Assembly: GCF_001544755.2 (NCBI RefSeq)
Contig: NZ_FCOF02000038.1
Span: forward strand, 1 to 62,263
Reading direction: 5' to 3'
DNA: 62,263 bases
From: Caballeronia catudaia
Lineage (GTDB): Bacteria; Pseudomonadota; Gammaproteobacteria; Burkholderiales; Burkholderiaceae
In this document: piece by piece, positions 8,341 to 17,206 of the stretch
How positions within the stretch are numbered: the stretch's first letter is position 1
How the letters are laid out: each line of letters opens with the position of its first letter
The notes under the pieces: model-generated
Seen by the model: the letters and a program-made list of their open reading frames with translations, nothing else
Database searches by the model: none
Told to the model about the DNA's origin: nothing
Program-made: the position numbers and the translations under genes

Positions 8341-10002
8341 TCACCAGCTTCTGAAGCGCGCGGGCGGCGCGTACAAACCGCCGGACCACGCGACGAGATC
8401 GTCGATGCTGCGTGCCGCGAGCAAGGAGCGCTTCGCTTCGCCGCGCCGCACGCCTAGGTCCTCCGGATACGCGACAATGCCGCGCCGGCGCAGCTCCGCC
8501 GACTTCGCAGGATCGGCGCGCATGCCGATCGGCGTCACGCCCGCAACCGCCGCCAGCGCCGCGCGCCGCTCATCGACGCCTTCGGCGGCATGCAGATACG
8601 CAATGCCTTCTTCCGTCACGACGTGCGTGACGTCGTCGCCGTAGATCATCACGGGCGCGATGGGCATATTGCTTTTCTCGCCGACGGCGATCGCGTCGAG
8701 CGCATCGACGATGGTCGGCTCGCCGCCTTTCTTGTACGTCTCGGCGGTCTGCACGACGAGCTTGTGGCCGCGCGCGATCTGCGGATTCGGGCCGTCGTTT
8801 TTAAGGAGCTTGAGCCACGCCTCGCTCGAATGGCGCCGGCCGCGCGGATCGTGTCCCATGTTCGGCGCGCCGCCGAAGCCGGCGAGCCGCCCGAGCGTGA
8901 CCGTCGATGAATTCGCGTCCGCGTCCATCTGCAAGGTCGAGCCGATGAACAGATCGACGCCGTATTGCCCCGCGAGCTGGCAGAACACGCGATTCGAGCG
9001 CAGGCTGCCGTCGCGTCCGGTGAAAAACACATCGGGGCGCGCCGCGATGTAATTCTCCATGCCCACTTCGCTGCCGAAGCAATGCACGCTGTCGACCCAG
9101 CCGGACTCGATCGCGGGAATGAGCGTTGGATGCGGATTGAGCGCCCAGTTCGTGCAGATCTTGCCTTTGAGCCCGAGTTGTTCGCCGTAAGTCGGCAGCA
9201 GCAATTCGATCGCGGCCGTATCGAAGCCGATGCCGTGATTGAGCGACGTGACGCCGTAGCGCTCGTAGATGCCGCGGATCGACATCATCGCCATCAGGAT
9301 TTGCAGCTCGCCGATGTGACGCGGATCGCGCGTGAAAAGCGGCTCGACCGCGAACGGACGGTCCGCCTCGACGACGATATCGACCCACGAGCCGGGAATA
9401 TCGACGCGCGGCAGTTCATCGACGATCTCGTTCACCTGCGCGACCACGATGCCGTGGCGGAAGGCGGTGGCTTCGACGATGGTCGGCGTATCTTCGGTAT
9501 TCGCGCCGGTGTAGAGATTGCCGTGCCGGTCGGCCTGCACCGCGCACACGAGCGCGACCTGCGGCGTGAGGTCGATGAACATGCGCGCATACAGTTCGAT
9601 GTACGTATAGATCGCGCCGATCTCCAGCATGCCGTCTTCGAGCAGTTGCGCGACGCGCAGACTCTGCGGACCGGCGAACGCGAAATCGACCTTGCGCGCG
9701 ATGCCTCGCTCGAACAGCGCGAGATGCTCCGGCCGGCTGATGCTCGAAAGGAGCAGATGCACGTCGTGCACACGCTCGGGATCGAGCTTCGCGAAAGCGC
9801 GCGACAGAAAGTCGGCCTGCTTCTGATTGTTGCCTTCGAGCGCGACGCGATCGCCGCTGTGAATCAGCGCCTGCAACGCATCGACGATGCGCGCGGGATC
9901 GAGCACGGCGCCGTCGAGCCACGGCTCGATGAGTTTGAGGCGGCGCGCCTTTTCCTGCGCGCGCGTGTTCCAGTTGCGGGTTTCAGCGATGACATCGTTC
10001 AT
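8341..10002 (-). CDS. mdcA: Malonate decarboxylase alpha subunit MdcA (acetyl-S-ACP:malonate ACP transferase)
   Basis: 553 residues from MNDVIAETRNWNTRAQEKAR. MdcA is the CoA-transferase-like subunit that swaps acetyl for malonyl on the carrier protein, so malonate enters and acetate leaves. Recognisable family stretches are GDRVALEGNNQKQADFLSRA, LFIGSTLQMDADANSSTVTLG and GGAPNMGHDPRGRRH. Its ATG overlaps the stop of the upstream GntR-type gene (ATGA), so the regulator and the enzyme are translationally coupled. The in-frame extension beginning with TTG at 10812 lies entirely over the regulator gene and is rejected as a shadow. Confidence 0.92.
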   Translation of the reverse strand: MNDVIAETRNWNTRAQEKARRLKLIEPWLDGAVLDPARIVDALQALIHSGDRVALEGNNQKQADFLSRAFAKLDPERVHDVHLLLSSISRPEHLALFERGIARKVDFAFAGPQSLRVAQLLEDGMLEIGAIYTYIELYARMFIDLTPQVALVCAVQADRHGNLYTGANTEDTPTIVEATAFRHGIVVAQVNEIVDELPRVDIPGSWVDIVVEADRPFAVEPLFTRDPRHIGELQILMAMMSIRGIYERYGVTSLNHGIGFDTAAIELLLPTYGEQLGLKGKICTNWALNPHPTLIPAIESGWVDSVHCFGSEVGMENYIAARPDVFFTGRDGSLRSNRVFCQLAGQYGVDLFIGSTLQMDADANSSTVTLGRLAGFGGAPNMGHDPRGRRHSSEAWLKLLKNDGPNPQIARGHKLVVQTAETYKKGGEPTIVDALDAIAVGEKSNMPIAPVMIYGDDVTHVVTEEGIAYLHAAEGVDERRAALAAVAGVTPIGMRADPAKSAELRRRGIVAYPEDLGVRRGEAKRSLLAARSIDDLVAWSGGLYAPPARFRSW

Positions 10003-10772
10003 TGGTCGGCCTTGACGGAAGTCGATCGGGAAGATGGGCGGCGTCGCTTTTTGGTGTGCGTTGTTTGCGCGAGCGCTTGCGCATCGGCGAGAAAGCGGTG
10101 AATCAGTTCGCCCGTCGCGAGCAGATGGCGCGCGACCAGCGTTTGAGCCTGTTCGATATCGCGCGCGGCGAGGGCTTCGAAGATCGCGCGATGCTCGGCA
10201 TCCGACGATTCCTTGTGGATCGGCGCCCCGAGTTTCAGGCGCAGATAGCGCTCGCCGCGCCGATGCATCTGGCCGATCAGTTCCATCAAACGAGGGCGGT
10301 CCGCGGGCGCGTAGAGACTCATATGGAACTGCTCGTTGCGCACGACATACAGCGCGGGATCCGGTTCGTTCTCCGCGGCTTCGAGCAGGCGCTTCGCATC
10401 GGCGAGCGTGTCCGGCGTGTGATGCTCGATCGCGATGCCGATAGCCAGGCTTTCCAGCGATGCGCGGATCTCGTAGATCTCGCGCGCCTCGTCGGCGGAT
10501 TGCAGGCTGACGGCTGCGCCGCGATTCGGCTCGGTCGTGACCCAGCCTTCGCTCTCGAGCTGGCGAAACGCTTCGCGGACCGGAATCGCGCTCACCGAGA
10601 ACTGACGCGCGACCGCATCCTGACGCAGCGGTTCGCCCGGCAACAGCGAGCCATCGACGATCGCGGCGCGCAGCGCATCCGCGATGAAGCGCGACGTGCT
10701 CTGGCGCGGTTCGAACTGCGCGTCGCGAAATGACGCCGGAGGCTGCGATCCGGCGGAGAGATCTGTCGGCAT
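9999..10772 (-). CDS. GntR family (FCD) transcriptional regulator of the mdc operon
   Basis: 257 residues. An N-terminal GntR winged helix (about 28-95) contains DAVARQFSVSAIPVREAFRQLESEGWV, the usual recognition helix region. An FCD effector-binding domain follows (about 105-235) with the metal/ligand-type residues in YEIRASLESLAIG, NEQFHMSLY and EHRAIFEALAARD. It is the first gene of the operon and overlaps mdcA by 4 bases. Many mdc clusters use a LysR-type MdcR. A GntR-type repressor, MdcY, is known from Acinetobacter, so a malonate-responsive repressor is the natural inference. The C-terminus is a basic Lys/Arg/Ser tail. Regulation of its own operon is likely because it lies inside it. 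Confidence 0.82.
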   Translation of the reverse strand: MPTDLSAGSQPPASFRDAQFEPRQSTSRFIADALRAAIVDGSLLPGEPLRQDAVARQFSVSAIPVREAFRQLESEGWVTTEPNRGAAVSLQSADEAREIYEIRASLESLAIGIAIEHHTPDTLADAKRLLEAAENEPDPALYVVRNEQFHMSLYAPADRPRLMELIGQMHRRGERYLRLKLGAPIHKESSDAEHRAIFEALAARDIEQAQTLVARHLLATGELIHRFLADAQALAQTTHTKKRRRPSSRSTSVKADQ

Positions 10773-10802
10773 GGCTGGGATGAGTGCGAATGTCTCGTGT
10801 GT

Positions 10803-10837
10803 CGATGTTCAAATATTATATATAAAAATGCACATCG
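10803..10837 (-). promoter_or_regulatory. Probable promoter/operator of the gntR-mdc operon
   Basis: An unusually AT-rich island lies just ahead of the regulator gene. On the minus strand a perfect TATAAT occurs (complement of 10815-10820), placing transcription initiation near 10808 and leaving about 35 bases of leader. CGATGT (10803-10808) and ACATCG (10832-10837) form an inverted repeat bracketing the -10 box, a reasonable operator layout. No good -35 is visible at the right spacing. The Acinetobacter MdcY operator sequence is not present. Confidence 0.45.
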
Positions 10838-11053
10838 GACCTCCGTGCTTTCCCTAGACGCGGCGACAAACACTTTTGTCGCACGCGGCTTTTTCCGCAC
10901 GATCGCGAACTTCGGTTTTGACGGCCGCGGGCCTTACTTTTCGAAAGCTTTCCCACGGTAATAGGTGGTTACGAAGTGGCAACACTTGCGCGCGCGTCGC
11001 TCCGATATAGTTCCCCACAACACAACAAAACATCCCATCGAGGTGGGCTTCAC

Positions 11054-11419
11054 ATGAACAAGGTATCGAAGGCTTCCGTGCTCGCCGGCGCCGTGATGAT
11101 CGGCGGTCTGACACTGTCCGGCGCAGCGTCGGCGGGCGTGTCCGTGGGCGTCAACATCGGGGTGCCCGCGCCTGTCTACGTCGTGCCCGCTCCGGTCTAC
11201 GCGCCGCCTCCGCCGCCCGTCGTGTATGCGCCGCCTCCGCCGCCGATGTACGCGCAGCCGGTCATCGTCGTCGGCTGGCATGGCGATCAATACTGGGACG
11301 GCCGCCGCTACTGGGATCGCGACGACTACTATCGCTACCACGGCGATCACGGACATGGTCACGACCACGACCGCGACCACGATCATCACGATAACGGCCG
11401 TCACAACGGCTGGCACTAA
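11054..11419 (+). CDS. Exported Pro/Tyr-rich protein with His/Asp-rich tail (paralogue 1)
   Basis: 121 residues. The signal peptide (MNKVSKASVLAGAVMIGGLT) ends near SGAASA. The mature protein opens with GVSVGVNIGVPAPVYV, continues with repeated PAPVYAPPPPPVVY-type proline/tyrosine repeats, then a conserved block GWHGDQYWDGRRYW, and ends in a tail dominated by His and Asp (GHGHDHDRDHDHHDNGRHN). Such tails can bind metal ions, but no catalytic motif is visible and I do not recognise a characterised function. The start was chosen at the ATG preceding the signal peptide, after the purine-rich AGGTGGG. A second copy lies 267 bases downstream. Each copy has its own terminator, so they look like separate transcripts. 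Short repetitive exported proteins of this type are common in Burkholderia and often called hypothetical. Confidence 0.7.
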   Translation: MNKVSKASVLAGAVMIGGLTLSGAASAGVSVGVNIGVPAPVYVVPAPVYAPPPPPVVYAPPPPPMYAQPVIVVGWHGDQYWDGRRYWDRDDYYRYHGDHGHGHDHDRDHDHHDNGRHNGWH

Positions 11420-11447
11420 GCCCCGCGCAGGACGCGACGCGCAAGCA

Positions 11448-11477
11448 GCCACCCGCTCGAAGCGGGTGGCTTTTTTT
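11448..11477 (+). terminator. Intrinsic terminator after paralogue 1
   Basis: GCCACCCGCT (11448-11457) pairs with AGCGGGTGGC (11461-11470) over a 3-base loop, followed by seven T residues. Confidence 0.9.
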
Positions 11478-11685
11478 ATTTGTGAAGCACACGTGCCAAA
11501 CCGAAACCGTTGTAAAGACGTCTGCGCGAGACGAATCTCCCCGCACGCAATGTAACAAAAGGTAAGCTTTCTCCAGACTTTACGCCCGGGCCCGCAAAAA
11601 CTTACAAAGTTGAAATATTGCGCTGAAAGCTTCCCGTTATATTCGGTCCCGAGCGAACAAGCATGAGAGCGAGGTCCGTTTGCAT

Positions 11686-12054
11686 ATGAACACGAATATT
11701 TCGGGGAAGATCCTGGCCGGCGTCGTGGCGATCGCCGCGTGGAGCGCGACGGGCATCGCCTGCGCCCAGGTGCATGTGGGCGTGAATATCGGCATTCCCG
11801 CGCCGGTGTATGTCGCGCCGACGCCGGTGTACGCGCCGCCTCCGCCGCCGGTCATCTATCAGCCCATGCCGGTGTACGCGCCGCCGGTGGTGATCGGCTG
11901 GCACGGCAACCGTTACTGGGATGGACGGCGCTACTGGAGCCGCTACGACTGGAATCGCCATCATGGATACGGACGCGGGCCGCATCATGGTCCGCCGCCG
12001 GGGCACGGCTACGGGCATGGGCATGGCCACGGGAATGGCCACGGACGTCACTGA
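11686..12054 (+). CDS. Exported Pro/Tyr-rich protein with His/Gly-rich tail (paralogue 2)
   Basis: 122 residues, clearly paralogous to the gene at 11054. It has a signal peptide ending near GIACAQ, then VHVGVNIGIPAPVYVAP, PTPVYAPPPPPVIY, and the shared GWHGNRYWDGRRYW block. The tail differs: it is Pro/Gly/His-rich (HHGYGRGPHHGPPP, then alternating GHGHGHGNGHGRH) rather than His/Asp-rich. The core was therefore conserved while the possible metal-binding tail was rebuilt. An in-frame TTG lies 6 bases ahead of the ATG, and I prefer the ATG. The role is unknown; an envelope or periplasmic location is inferred from the signal peptide. Confidence 0.7.
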   Translation: MNTNISGKILAGVVAIAAWSATGIACAQVHVGVNIGIPAPVYVAPTPVYAPPPPPVIYQPMPVYAPPVVIGWHGNRYWDGRRYWSRYDWNRHHGYGRGPHHGPPPGHGYGHGHGHGNGHGRH

Positions 12055-12070
12055 AACCAGTGATAAAAAA

Positions 12071-12105
12071 AAGCGCCGCTCACTTCACGTGAGCGGCGCT
12101 TTTTG
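12071..12105. terminator. Bidirectional intrinsic terminator
   Basis: AAGCGCCGCTCAC (12071-12083) pairs with GTGAGCGGCGCTT (12089-12101). An A-run lies to the left and a T-run to the right, so it can end both the paralogue 2 transcript and the converging fabI transcript. Confidence 0.9.
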
Positions 12106-12123
12106 CACGCAGCGAACGAGCGT

Positions 12124-12921
12124 TTATTCCGCCTCGCCGCCCATTCCGCCGACGACCGCGTGAAAGCCCGCATCGACATGAACGACTTCCGCGCTCACGC
12201 CCGCCGACAGATCCGACAGCAGGAAGGCCGCGACATTGCCGACTTGCTCGATCGTCACGTTTCGCTTGAGCGGCGCGTTTTCTTCGACGAAGTTCAGGAT
12301 CTTGCCGAAGCCTTTGATGCCGCTCGCCGCCAGCGTCTTGATCGGGCCGGCCGAAATGGCGTTCACACGCACGCCGCTGCCGCCGAGCGACGGCGATGCC
12401 GCCATGTAACGCACGCTCGCTTCGAGCGACGCCTTCGCGAGACCCATCGTGTTGTAGTTCGGCAGCGCGCGCTCGGCGCCGAGGTAGGAGAGGGTGAGCA
12501 GGGACGAGCCGTCTTTCAGCATCGGCCGCGCGACTTTGGCGAGCGCGGGGAAGCTGTACGAGGAGATGTCGTGCGCGACGCGGAAGTTCTCGCGCGTCAT
12601 GCCGTCGAGGAAGTCGCCGGCGATCGCTTCGCGCGGCGCGAAGCCGATGGAGTGCACGAGGCCGTCGAGCGTGTCCCAGCGTTCCTTGAGCGACGTGAAG
12701 AGGCCTTCGATCTGCGCATCGTCGGCGACGTCGCACGGGTAGATCATGTCGGTGCCGAACTCGGCCGCGAACTCGGTGATGCGCTCCTTGAAGCGCTCGC
12801 CGACATACGTGAACGCCAGTTCCGCGCCTTCGCGCTTGCAGGCCTCGGCGATGCCGTAAGCAATCGAGCGGTTCGACAGCAGGCCCGTCAGCAGAATTCG
12901 TTTTCCAGCGAGAAAGCCCAT
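12124..12921 (-). CDS. fabI: Enoyl-[acyl-carrier-protein] reductase (NADH) FabI
   Basis: 265 residues from MGFLAGKRILLTGLLSNRSI. FabI performs the last reduction of each fatty-acid elongation cycle, using NADH. The Rossmann start includes GLLSNRSIAYGIA, the variant glycine motif of FabI. The active-site residues align with E. coli numbering: Tyr146 in SYLGAE, Tyr156 in NYNTMGLAK, and Lys163. The substrate loop ISAGPIKTLAASGIKGF is also present. An in-frame extension upstream to 13029 was rejected because the RBS-like AAGGAGCATTC sits right before this ATG. It is divergent from the Yej-type transporter genes and converges on the terminator at 12071. Confidence 0.93.
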   Translation of the reverse strand: MGFLAGKRILLTGLLSNRSIAYGIAEACKREGAELAFTYVGERFKERITEFAAEFGTDMIYPCDVADDAQIEGLFTSLKERWDTLDGLVHSIGFAPREAIAGDFLDGMTRENFRVAHDISSYSFPALAKVARPMLKDGSSLLTLSYLGAERALPNYNTMGLAKASLEASVRYMAASPSLGGSGVRVNAISAGPIKTLAASGIKGFGKILNFVEENAPLKRNVTIEQVGNVAAFLLSDLSAGVSAEVVHVDAGFHAVVGGMGGEAE

Positions 12922-13133
12922 GAATGCTCCTTCTTTGAGGTCAATGTCGCGCGTTGGCCGCGGCCGGGCGATGAGCGGGCCTCGTGGCGCAAGCCGAACG
13001 GTGCGGGATTTTGGGTAGAATTCTCTCACATCGCAATGCCTCGCCGGGCAATCTCGCGGCGTTCACGCGGTCCGCCCCGGGCGTCTGGCCGGGTCATTAA
13101 TCGCGTCACCCTTCACATTGCGCCAAGAGGCAC

Positions 13134-15014
13134 ATGACGACTCGCACGACGATCCGCTCATTCGGCGCCTCGGTTCGCACCTTTCATTCGTTCATTGCCT
13201 TTGCGCTGGCCGGAGCGATCGTGTCGATGGCGAGCCCGGCATACGCGGTGCATGCGATCGCGCAATACGGCGAGCCGAAGCATCCCGCCGGTTTCACGCA
13301 CTTCGATTACGTCAATCCCGACGCTCCGCGCGACGGCACGCTCGTGCTCGCGAACCCGAACCGCCTGACGAGCTTCGACAAGTTCAACCCGTTCACGCTG
13401 CGCGGCAATCCGGCGCCCGGGCTTTCGCTCATGTTCGAGAGCCTGACCACGGGCAGCTCCGATGAAGTATCGACCGCGTATGGCCTGCTCGCCGACGATA
13501 TCGCGGTCGCGCCCGACGGTATGTCGACCACGTTCCACATCAATTCGAAAGCGCGCTTCTCGAACGGCGATCCGGTCACGGCCGAGGACGTGAAGTTCTC
13601 GTTCGAAACGCTGAAAAGTCCCAAGGCCGCGCCGCAGTTCTCGGTGTACTTCGGCCAGATCGCGCGCGCGGTGGTCATCGATCCGCTCACGATCCGCTTC
13701 GAGTTCAAGATCGCGACGCGCGAAATGCCGCTGCTCGCGGGCGGCATTCCCGTGTTCTCGCGCAAGTGGGGGATGAAGCCGGACGGCACGCGCATCGACT
13801 TCGATCAGATTGCGTTTCAGAAGCCCATCGGCAGCGGGCCGTATCTCATCGACCGGTATGACAACGGCCGCACGATCTCGTACCGGCGCAATCCGGATTA
13901 CTGGGGCGCGGCGCTGCCGGTGCGCGTCGGCATGTTCAACTTCGCGCATATCGATTACAAGCTCTACGGCGACCCCACCGCGCGGCTCGAAGCGTTCAAG
14001 GCGGGCGAATACGACGTGCTCGTCGAATATGTCGCGCGAAGCTGGGTCAGGCGCGATATCGGCAAGCGTTTCGATAGCGGCGAGCTCATCAAGCGCGAAT
14101 TTCCGCAGCACAACGGCACGGGCATGCAGGGCTTTTTCATGAACACGCGCCGGCCCATTTTCAAGGACGTGCGCGTGCGCCAGGCGCTCGATCTCGCGCT
14201 CGATTTCGAATGGCTCAACCGGCAGTTGTTTTTCAATCAGTACAAGCGTATCGACAGCTTCTTCGTCAACACCGACTTGCAGGCGAAAGGAAAACCGGGC
14301 GAAGGCGAACTTGCGATCCTGAACCCGCTGAAGAAGAATCTCGATCCGTCCGTGTTTGGCGAGATGCCGCGCCAGCCGGACACCGATCCGCCCGGCTCGC
14401 TGCGCGCGAATCTGATCAAGGCGCGCGAATTGCTCGCGCAAGCGGGCTGGACGTATCGCGACGGCGCGCTGCGCAACGCGAAAGGCGAGCCCTTCGTGTT
14501 CGAGATTCTCGACGACACCGGCGGCGGCGCGTCGATGGAGCCGGTCGCCGCGGCGTTCGGGCGCAATCTGCAGAAGCTCGGCATCACGATGAACTTTCGC
14601 ACGGTCGATTACGCGTTGATCCAGAAGCGTCTCGATGCCTTCGACTTCGACATGACGAGCGTCCGGATGCCCGACGTGCAGGTGCCCGGCACCGAGCAGG
14701 TGTCGCGCTTCGGCAGCAAGTCGGCGGGCGAGCAGGGCTCGGACAATCTGGCCGGCGTGAAGTCGCCGGCCGTCGATGCGATCCTGCAGAAAGTGATTTC
14801 GGCGCAGACGCGCGAGCAGCTCGTCGACGCGACGCATGCGCTCGATCGCGTGCTGATGCACGGCTACTATGTGGTGCCGCACTGGTATTCGGCGACGCAT
14901 CGCGTGGCGTATCGCAATACGCTTAATTTTCCGTCGACCTTGCCGCTGTACTACGGCGCCGAGGAGTGGGTGATATCGACGTGGTGGGCGAAGTCCGCGC
15001 CCGCCGCCAAGTGA
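13134..15014 (+). CDS. yejA: Periplasmic peptide-binding protein of Yej-type ABC importer (SBP family 5)
   Basis: 626 residues. The signal peptide ends near MASPAYA (about residue 38). The mature protein is a family 5 solute-binding protein with hallmark stretches SLMFESLTTGSSDEVSTAYG, RFSNGDPVTAEDVKFSFE, PIGSGPYLIDRYDNGRTI, VRQALDLALDFEWLN, and the late YGAEEWV. Length and sequence type match YejA, the binding protein of the YejABEF system that imports oligopeptides and, in enterobacteria, microcin C. Two permeases and a double ATPase follow at short spacing, making a complete operon. The exact ligand is not predictable. Confidence 0.87.
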   Translation: MTTRTTIRSFGASVRTFHSFIAFALAGAIVSMASPAYAVHAIAQYGEPKHPAGFTHFDYVNPDAPRDGTLVLANPNRLTSFDKFNPFTLRGNPAPGLSLMFESLTTGSSDEVSTAYGLLADDIAVAPDGMSTTFHINSKARFSNGDPVTAEDVKFSFETLKSPKAAPQFSVYFGQIARAVVIDPLTIRFEFKIATREMPLLAGGIPVFSRKWGMKPDGTRIDFDQIAFQKPIGSGPYLIDRYDNGRTISYRRNPDYWGAALPVRVGMFNFAHIDYKLYGDPTARLEAFKAGEYDVLVEYVARSWVRRDIGKRFDSGELIKREFPQHNGTGMQGFFMNTRRPIFKDVRVRQALDLALDFEWLNRQLFFNQYKRIDSFFVNTDLQAKGKPGEGELAILNPLKKNLDPSVFGEMPRQPDTDPPGSLRANLIKARELLAQAGWTYRDGALRNAKGEPFVFEILDDTGGGASMEPVAAAFGRNLQKLGITMNFRTVDYALIQKRLDAFDFDMTSVRMPDVQVPGTEQVSRFGSKSAGEQGSDNLAGVKSPAVDAILQKVISAQTREQLVDATHALDRVLMHGYYVVPHWYSATHRVAYRNTLNFPSTLPLYYGAEEWVISTWWAKSAPAAK

Positions 15015-15042
15015 CCAGTACTGCGGACGAGGACCGCGCACC

Positions 15043-16083
15043 ATGTGGAGCTACATCCTTAAACGCATTCTCTTGATGATCCCGACGCTCATCGGCGTGC
15101 TCACGCTCACGTTCGTCGTGATCCAGTTCGTGCCGGGCGGTCCGGTCGAGCAGGCCGTGCACGATCTGCGGCGCGGTCAGACCGAAGGCGGCGGCGGCTT
15201 CGGCCTGCGCACGCACACGGGCGTCGATGCCCAGCAGGTCGAGCAGCTCAAGAAGCTCTACGGCTTCGACAAGCCGCCGCTCGAACGCTATGTCTCGATG
15301 CTCGGCAAGTTCGCGCGCTTCGATCTCGGCGACAGCTACTTCAGGCATCAAAGCGTATGGTCGCTGATCGTGTCGAAGCTGCCGGTGTCGATCAGCATCG
15401 GCTTGTGGACTTTCTTCATCACGTATCTGATATCGGTGCCGCTCGGCATCGCGAAGGCGGTGAAAAACGGCTCGAAGTTCGATGTCGCGACGAGTCTCGT
15501 CGTGCTGATCGGCTTCGCGATTCCGGGCTTCGTGCTGGGCGTGCTGCTGCTGGTGCTGTTCGGCGGCGGGACGTTCTGGCAACTGTTCCCGCTGCGCAAT
15601 CTCACCTCCGACAACTGGGCGACGCTCTCGCTCGGCGGCAAGATTCTCGACTATCTGTGGCACATCACGTTGCCGGTGTTGGCGTCGGTCGTCGGCAGCT
15701 TCGCCATCGTCACGATGCTGACGAAGAACGCGTTCCTCGATGAAATCCGCAAGCAATACGTGCTGACCGCGCGCGCGAAAGGTCTCTCGGAGCGGCGCGT
15801 GCTCTGGAAGCATGTGTTCCGCAACGCGCTTTTGCCGCTGATTGTCGGCTTTCCGGCGGCGTTCATCGGCGCGTTCTTCACGGGCAGCCTGCTCATCGAA
15901 ACCTTGTTTTCGCTCGACGGGCTCGGGCTGCTGTCGTATGAATCCGTCGTGCGGCGCGACTATCCCGTCGTGCTCGGCACGCTCTATCTCTTCACGCTGA
16001 TCGGTCTCGCGACGAAGCTCGTCTCCGACCTCTGTTACGTGTGGGTCGATCCGCGCATTCAATTCGAACAACTGGAGCGCTGA
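15043..16083 (+). CDS. yejB: ABC transporter permease, YejB-like
   Basis: 346 residues. The N-terminal transmembrane helix (ILKRILLMIPTLIGVLTLTF) starts the DppB/OppB-type permease. A long periplasmic loop carries a Gly-rich insert (RRGQTEGGGGFGLRTHTG), which I associate with the YejB branch. Further membrane helices follow, and the ATPase-contacting EAA loop is VLTARAKGLSERRVLWKHVFRNALLPLI. It lies 28 bases after the binding-protein gene with GAGGA ahead of the ATG. It forms the membrane channel with the next gene's product. Confidence 0.88.
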   Translation: MWSYILKRILLMIPTLIGVLTLTFVVIQFVPGGPVEQAVHDLRRGQTEGGGGFGLRTHTGVDAQQVEQLKKLYGFDKPPLERYVSMLGKFARFDLGDSYFRHQSVWSLIVSKLPVSISIGLWTFFITYLISVPLGIAKAVKNGSKFDVATSLVVLIGFAIPGFVLGVLLLVLFGGGTFWQLFPLRNLTSDNWATLSLGGKILDYLWHITLPVLASVVGSFAIVTMLTKNAFLDEIRKQYVLTARAKGLSERRVLWKHVFRNALLPLIVGFPAAFIGAFFTGSLLIETLFSLDGLGLLSYESVVRRDYPVVLGTLYLFTLIGLATKLVSDLCYVWVDPRIQFEQLER

Positions 16084-16084
16084 T

Positions 16085-17206
16085 TTGAATCGAGCCGCTT
16101 CATCGGAATCGCAACGGCGCGCGGCCAACGGCAGCGACGCACAACCGCTGCGCGGCGAGGTCTCGATCTCGCCCGGCCGGCGCGTCTGGCTGCGCTTCAA
16201 GCGCAACAGGCTCGGTTACTGGAGTCTGATCGTGTTCGTCGCGGCGTTCGTCATCAGCCTCGCGGGACCGCTGTGGTCGAACGACAAGCCGCTCGTCGTG
16301 CGCTATCAGGGCCATTTCTACTTTCCGCTCGTTAAGAGCTATCCGGAGACGACCTTCGGCGGCGACTTTCCGACGCCCGCCGACTATCTCGATCCGTTCG
16401 TGCGCGACCGCTTCGGCGCGCCGGGCAACTTCGCGATCTATCCGCCGAATCATTACTACTACGACACGCTCAACTACTTTTCCAAAGGCTCGAATCCGGC
16501 GCCGCCTTCGCGCGAGAACTGGCTCGGCACCGACGATCGCGGCCGCGACGTGTTCGCGCGGCTTGTCTACGGCTTTCGCGTGTCGGTGCTGTTCGCGCTC
16601 GTGTTGACTGCGATCGGCACGTTGCTGGGCGTCCTCGCGGGCGCGGTGCAGGGTTATTTCGGCGGCAGGATCGATATCACCGGGCAGCGCCTGATCGAAA
16701 TCTGGAGCGCGTTGCCGGAGCTGTATCTGCTCATCATCTTCGCGTCGATCTTCGAGCCGAGCCTGATTCTGCTGATCATCCTGTTGTCGCTGTTCGGGTG
16801 GATCGGCTTGTCCGATTACGTGCGCGCGGAGTTTCTGCGCAATCGTATGCAGGACTACGTGCGTGCGGCGCGCGCGATGGGTCTCTCGAACTGGCAGATC
16901 ATCTGGCGGCACGTGCTGCCCAATAGCCTGACGCCGGTCATCACGTTTCTGCCGTTTCGCATGAGCGGCGCGATTCTCGCGCTCACGAGCCTCGATTTTC
17001 TCGGCCTGGGCGTGCCGTCGCCGACACCGTCGCTCGGCGAGCTGCTCGCGCAGGGCAAGGCGAATCTCGACGCGTGGTGGATTTCGCTGTCGACGTTCGG
17101 CGTGCTCGTCGCGACGCTGCTCTTGCTTACCTTCATGGGCGACGCATTGCGCAACGCGCTCGATACGCGCATCGCCGATGCGGTGAAAGCGGGAGGCGGG
17201 CAGTGA
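16085..17206 (+). CDS. yejE: ABC transporter permease, YejE-like
   Basis: 373 residues, DppC/OppC-type permease of the YejE branch. The start is TTG at 16085, immediately after the yejB stop. The sequence opens with a cytoplasmic Ser/Arg-rich stretch and then the first membrane helix (LGYWSLIVFVAAFVISLAGP). The large periplasmic insert with PLVVRYQGHFYFP, YPETTFGGDFPT and NHYYYDTLNYF is characteristic. The EAA loop is YVRAARAMGLSNWQIIWRHVLPNSLTP. The stop overlaps the following GTG start. It pairs with YejB as the transmembrane core. Confidence 0.87.
   Translation: MNRAASSESQRRAANGSDAQPLRGEVSISPGRRVWLRFKRNRLGYWSLIVFVAAFVISLAGPLWSNDKPLVVRYQGHFYFPLVKSYPETTFGGDFPTPADYLDPFVRDRFGAPGNFAIYPPNHYYYDTLNYFSKGSNPAPPSRENWLGTDDRGRDVFARLVYGFRVSVLFALVLTAIGTLLGVLAGAVQGYFGGRIDITGQRLIEIWSALPELYLLIIFASIFEPSLILLIILLSLFGWIGLSDYVRAEFLRNRMQDYVRAARAMGLSNWQIIWRHVLPNSLTPVITFLPFRMSGAILALTSLDFLGLGVPSPTPSLGELLAQGKANLDAWWISLSTFGVLVATLLLLTFMGDALRNALDTRIADAVKAGGGQ

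Noticed and set aside
10003..10812. TTG-started N-terminal extension of MdcA
   Set aside because: It lies in another frame over the complete GntR-type regulator gene; the ATG at 10002 overlaps that gene's stop in the typical ATGA manner.
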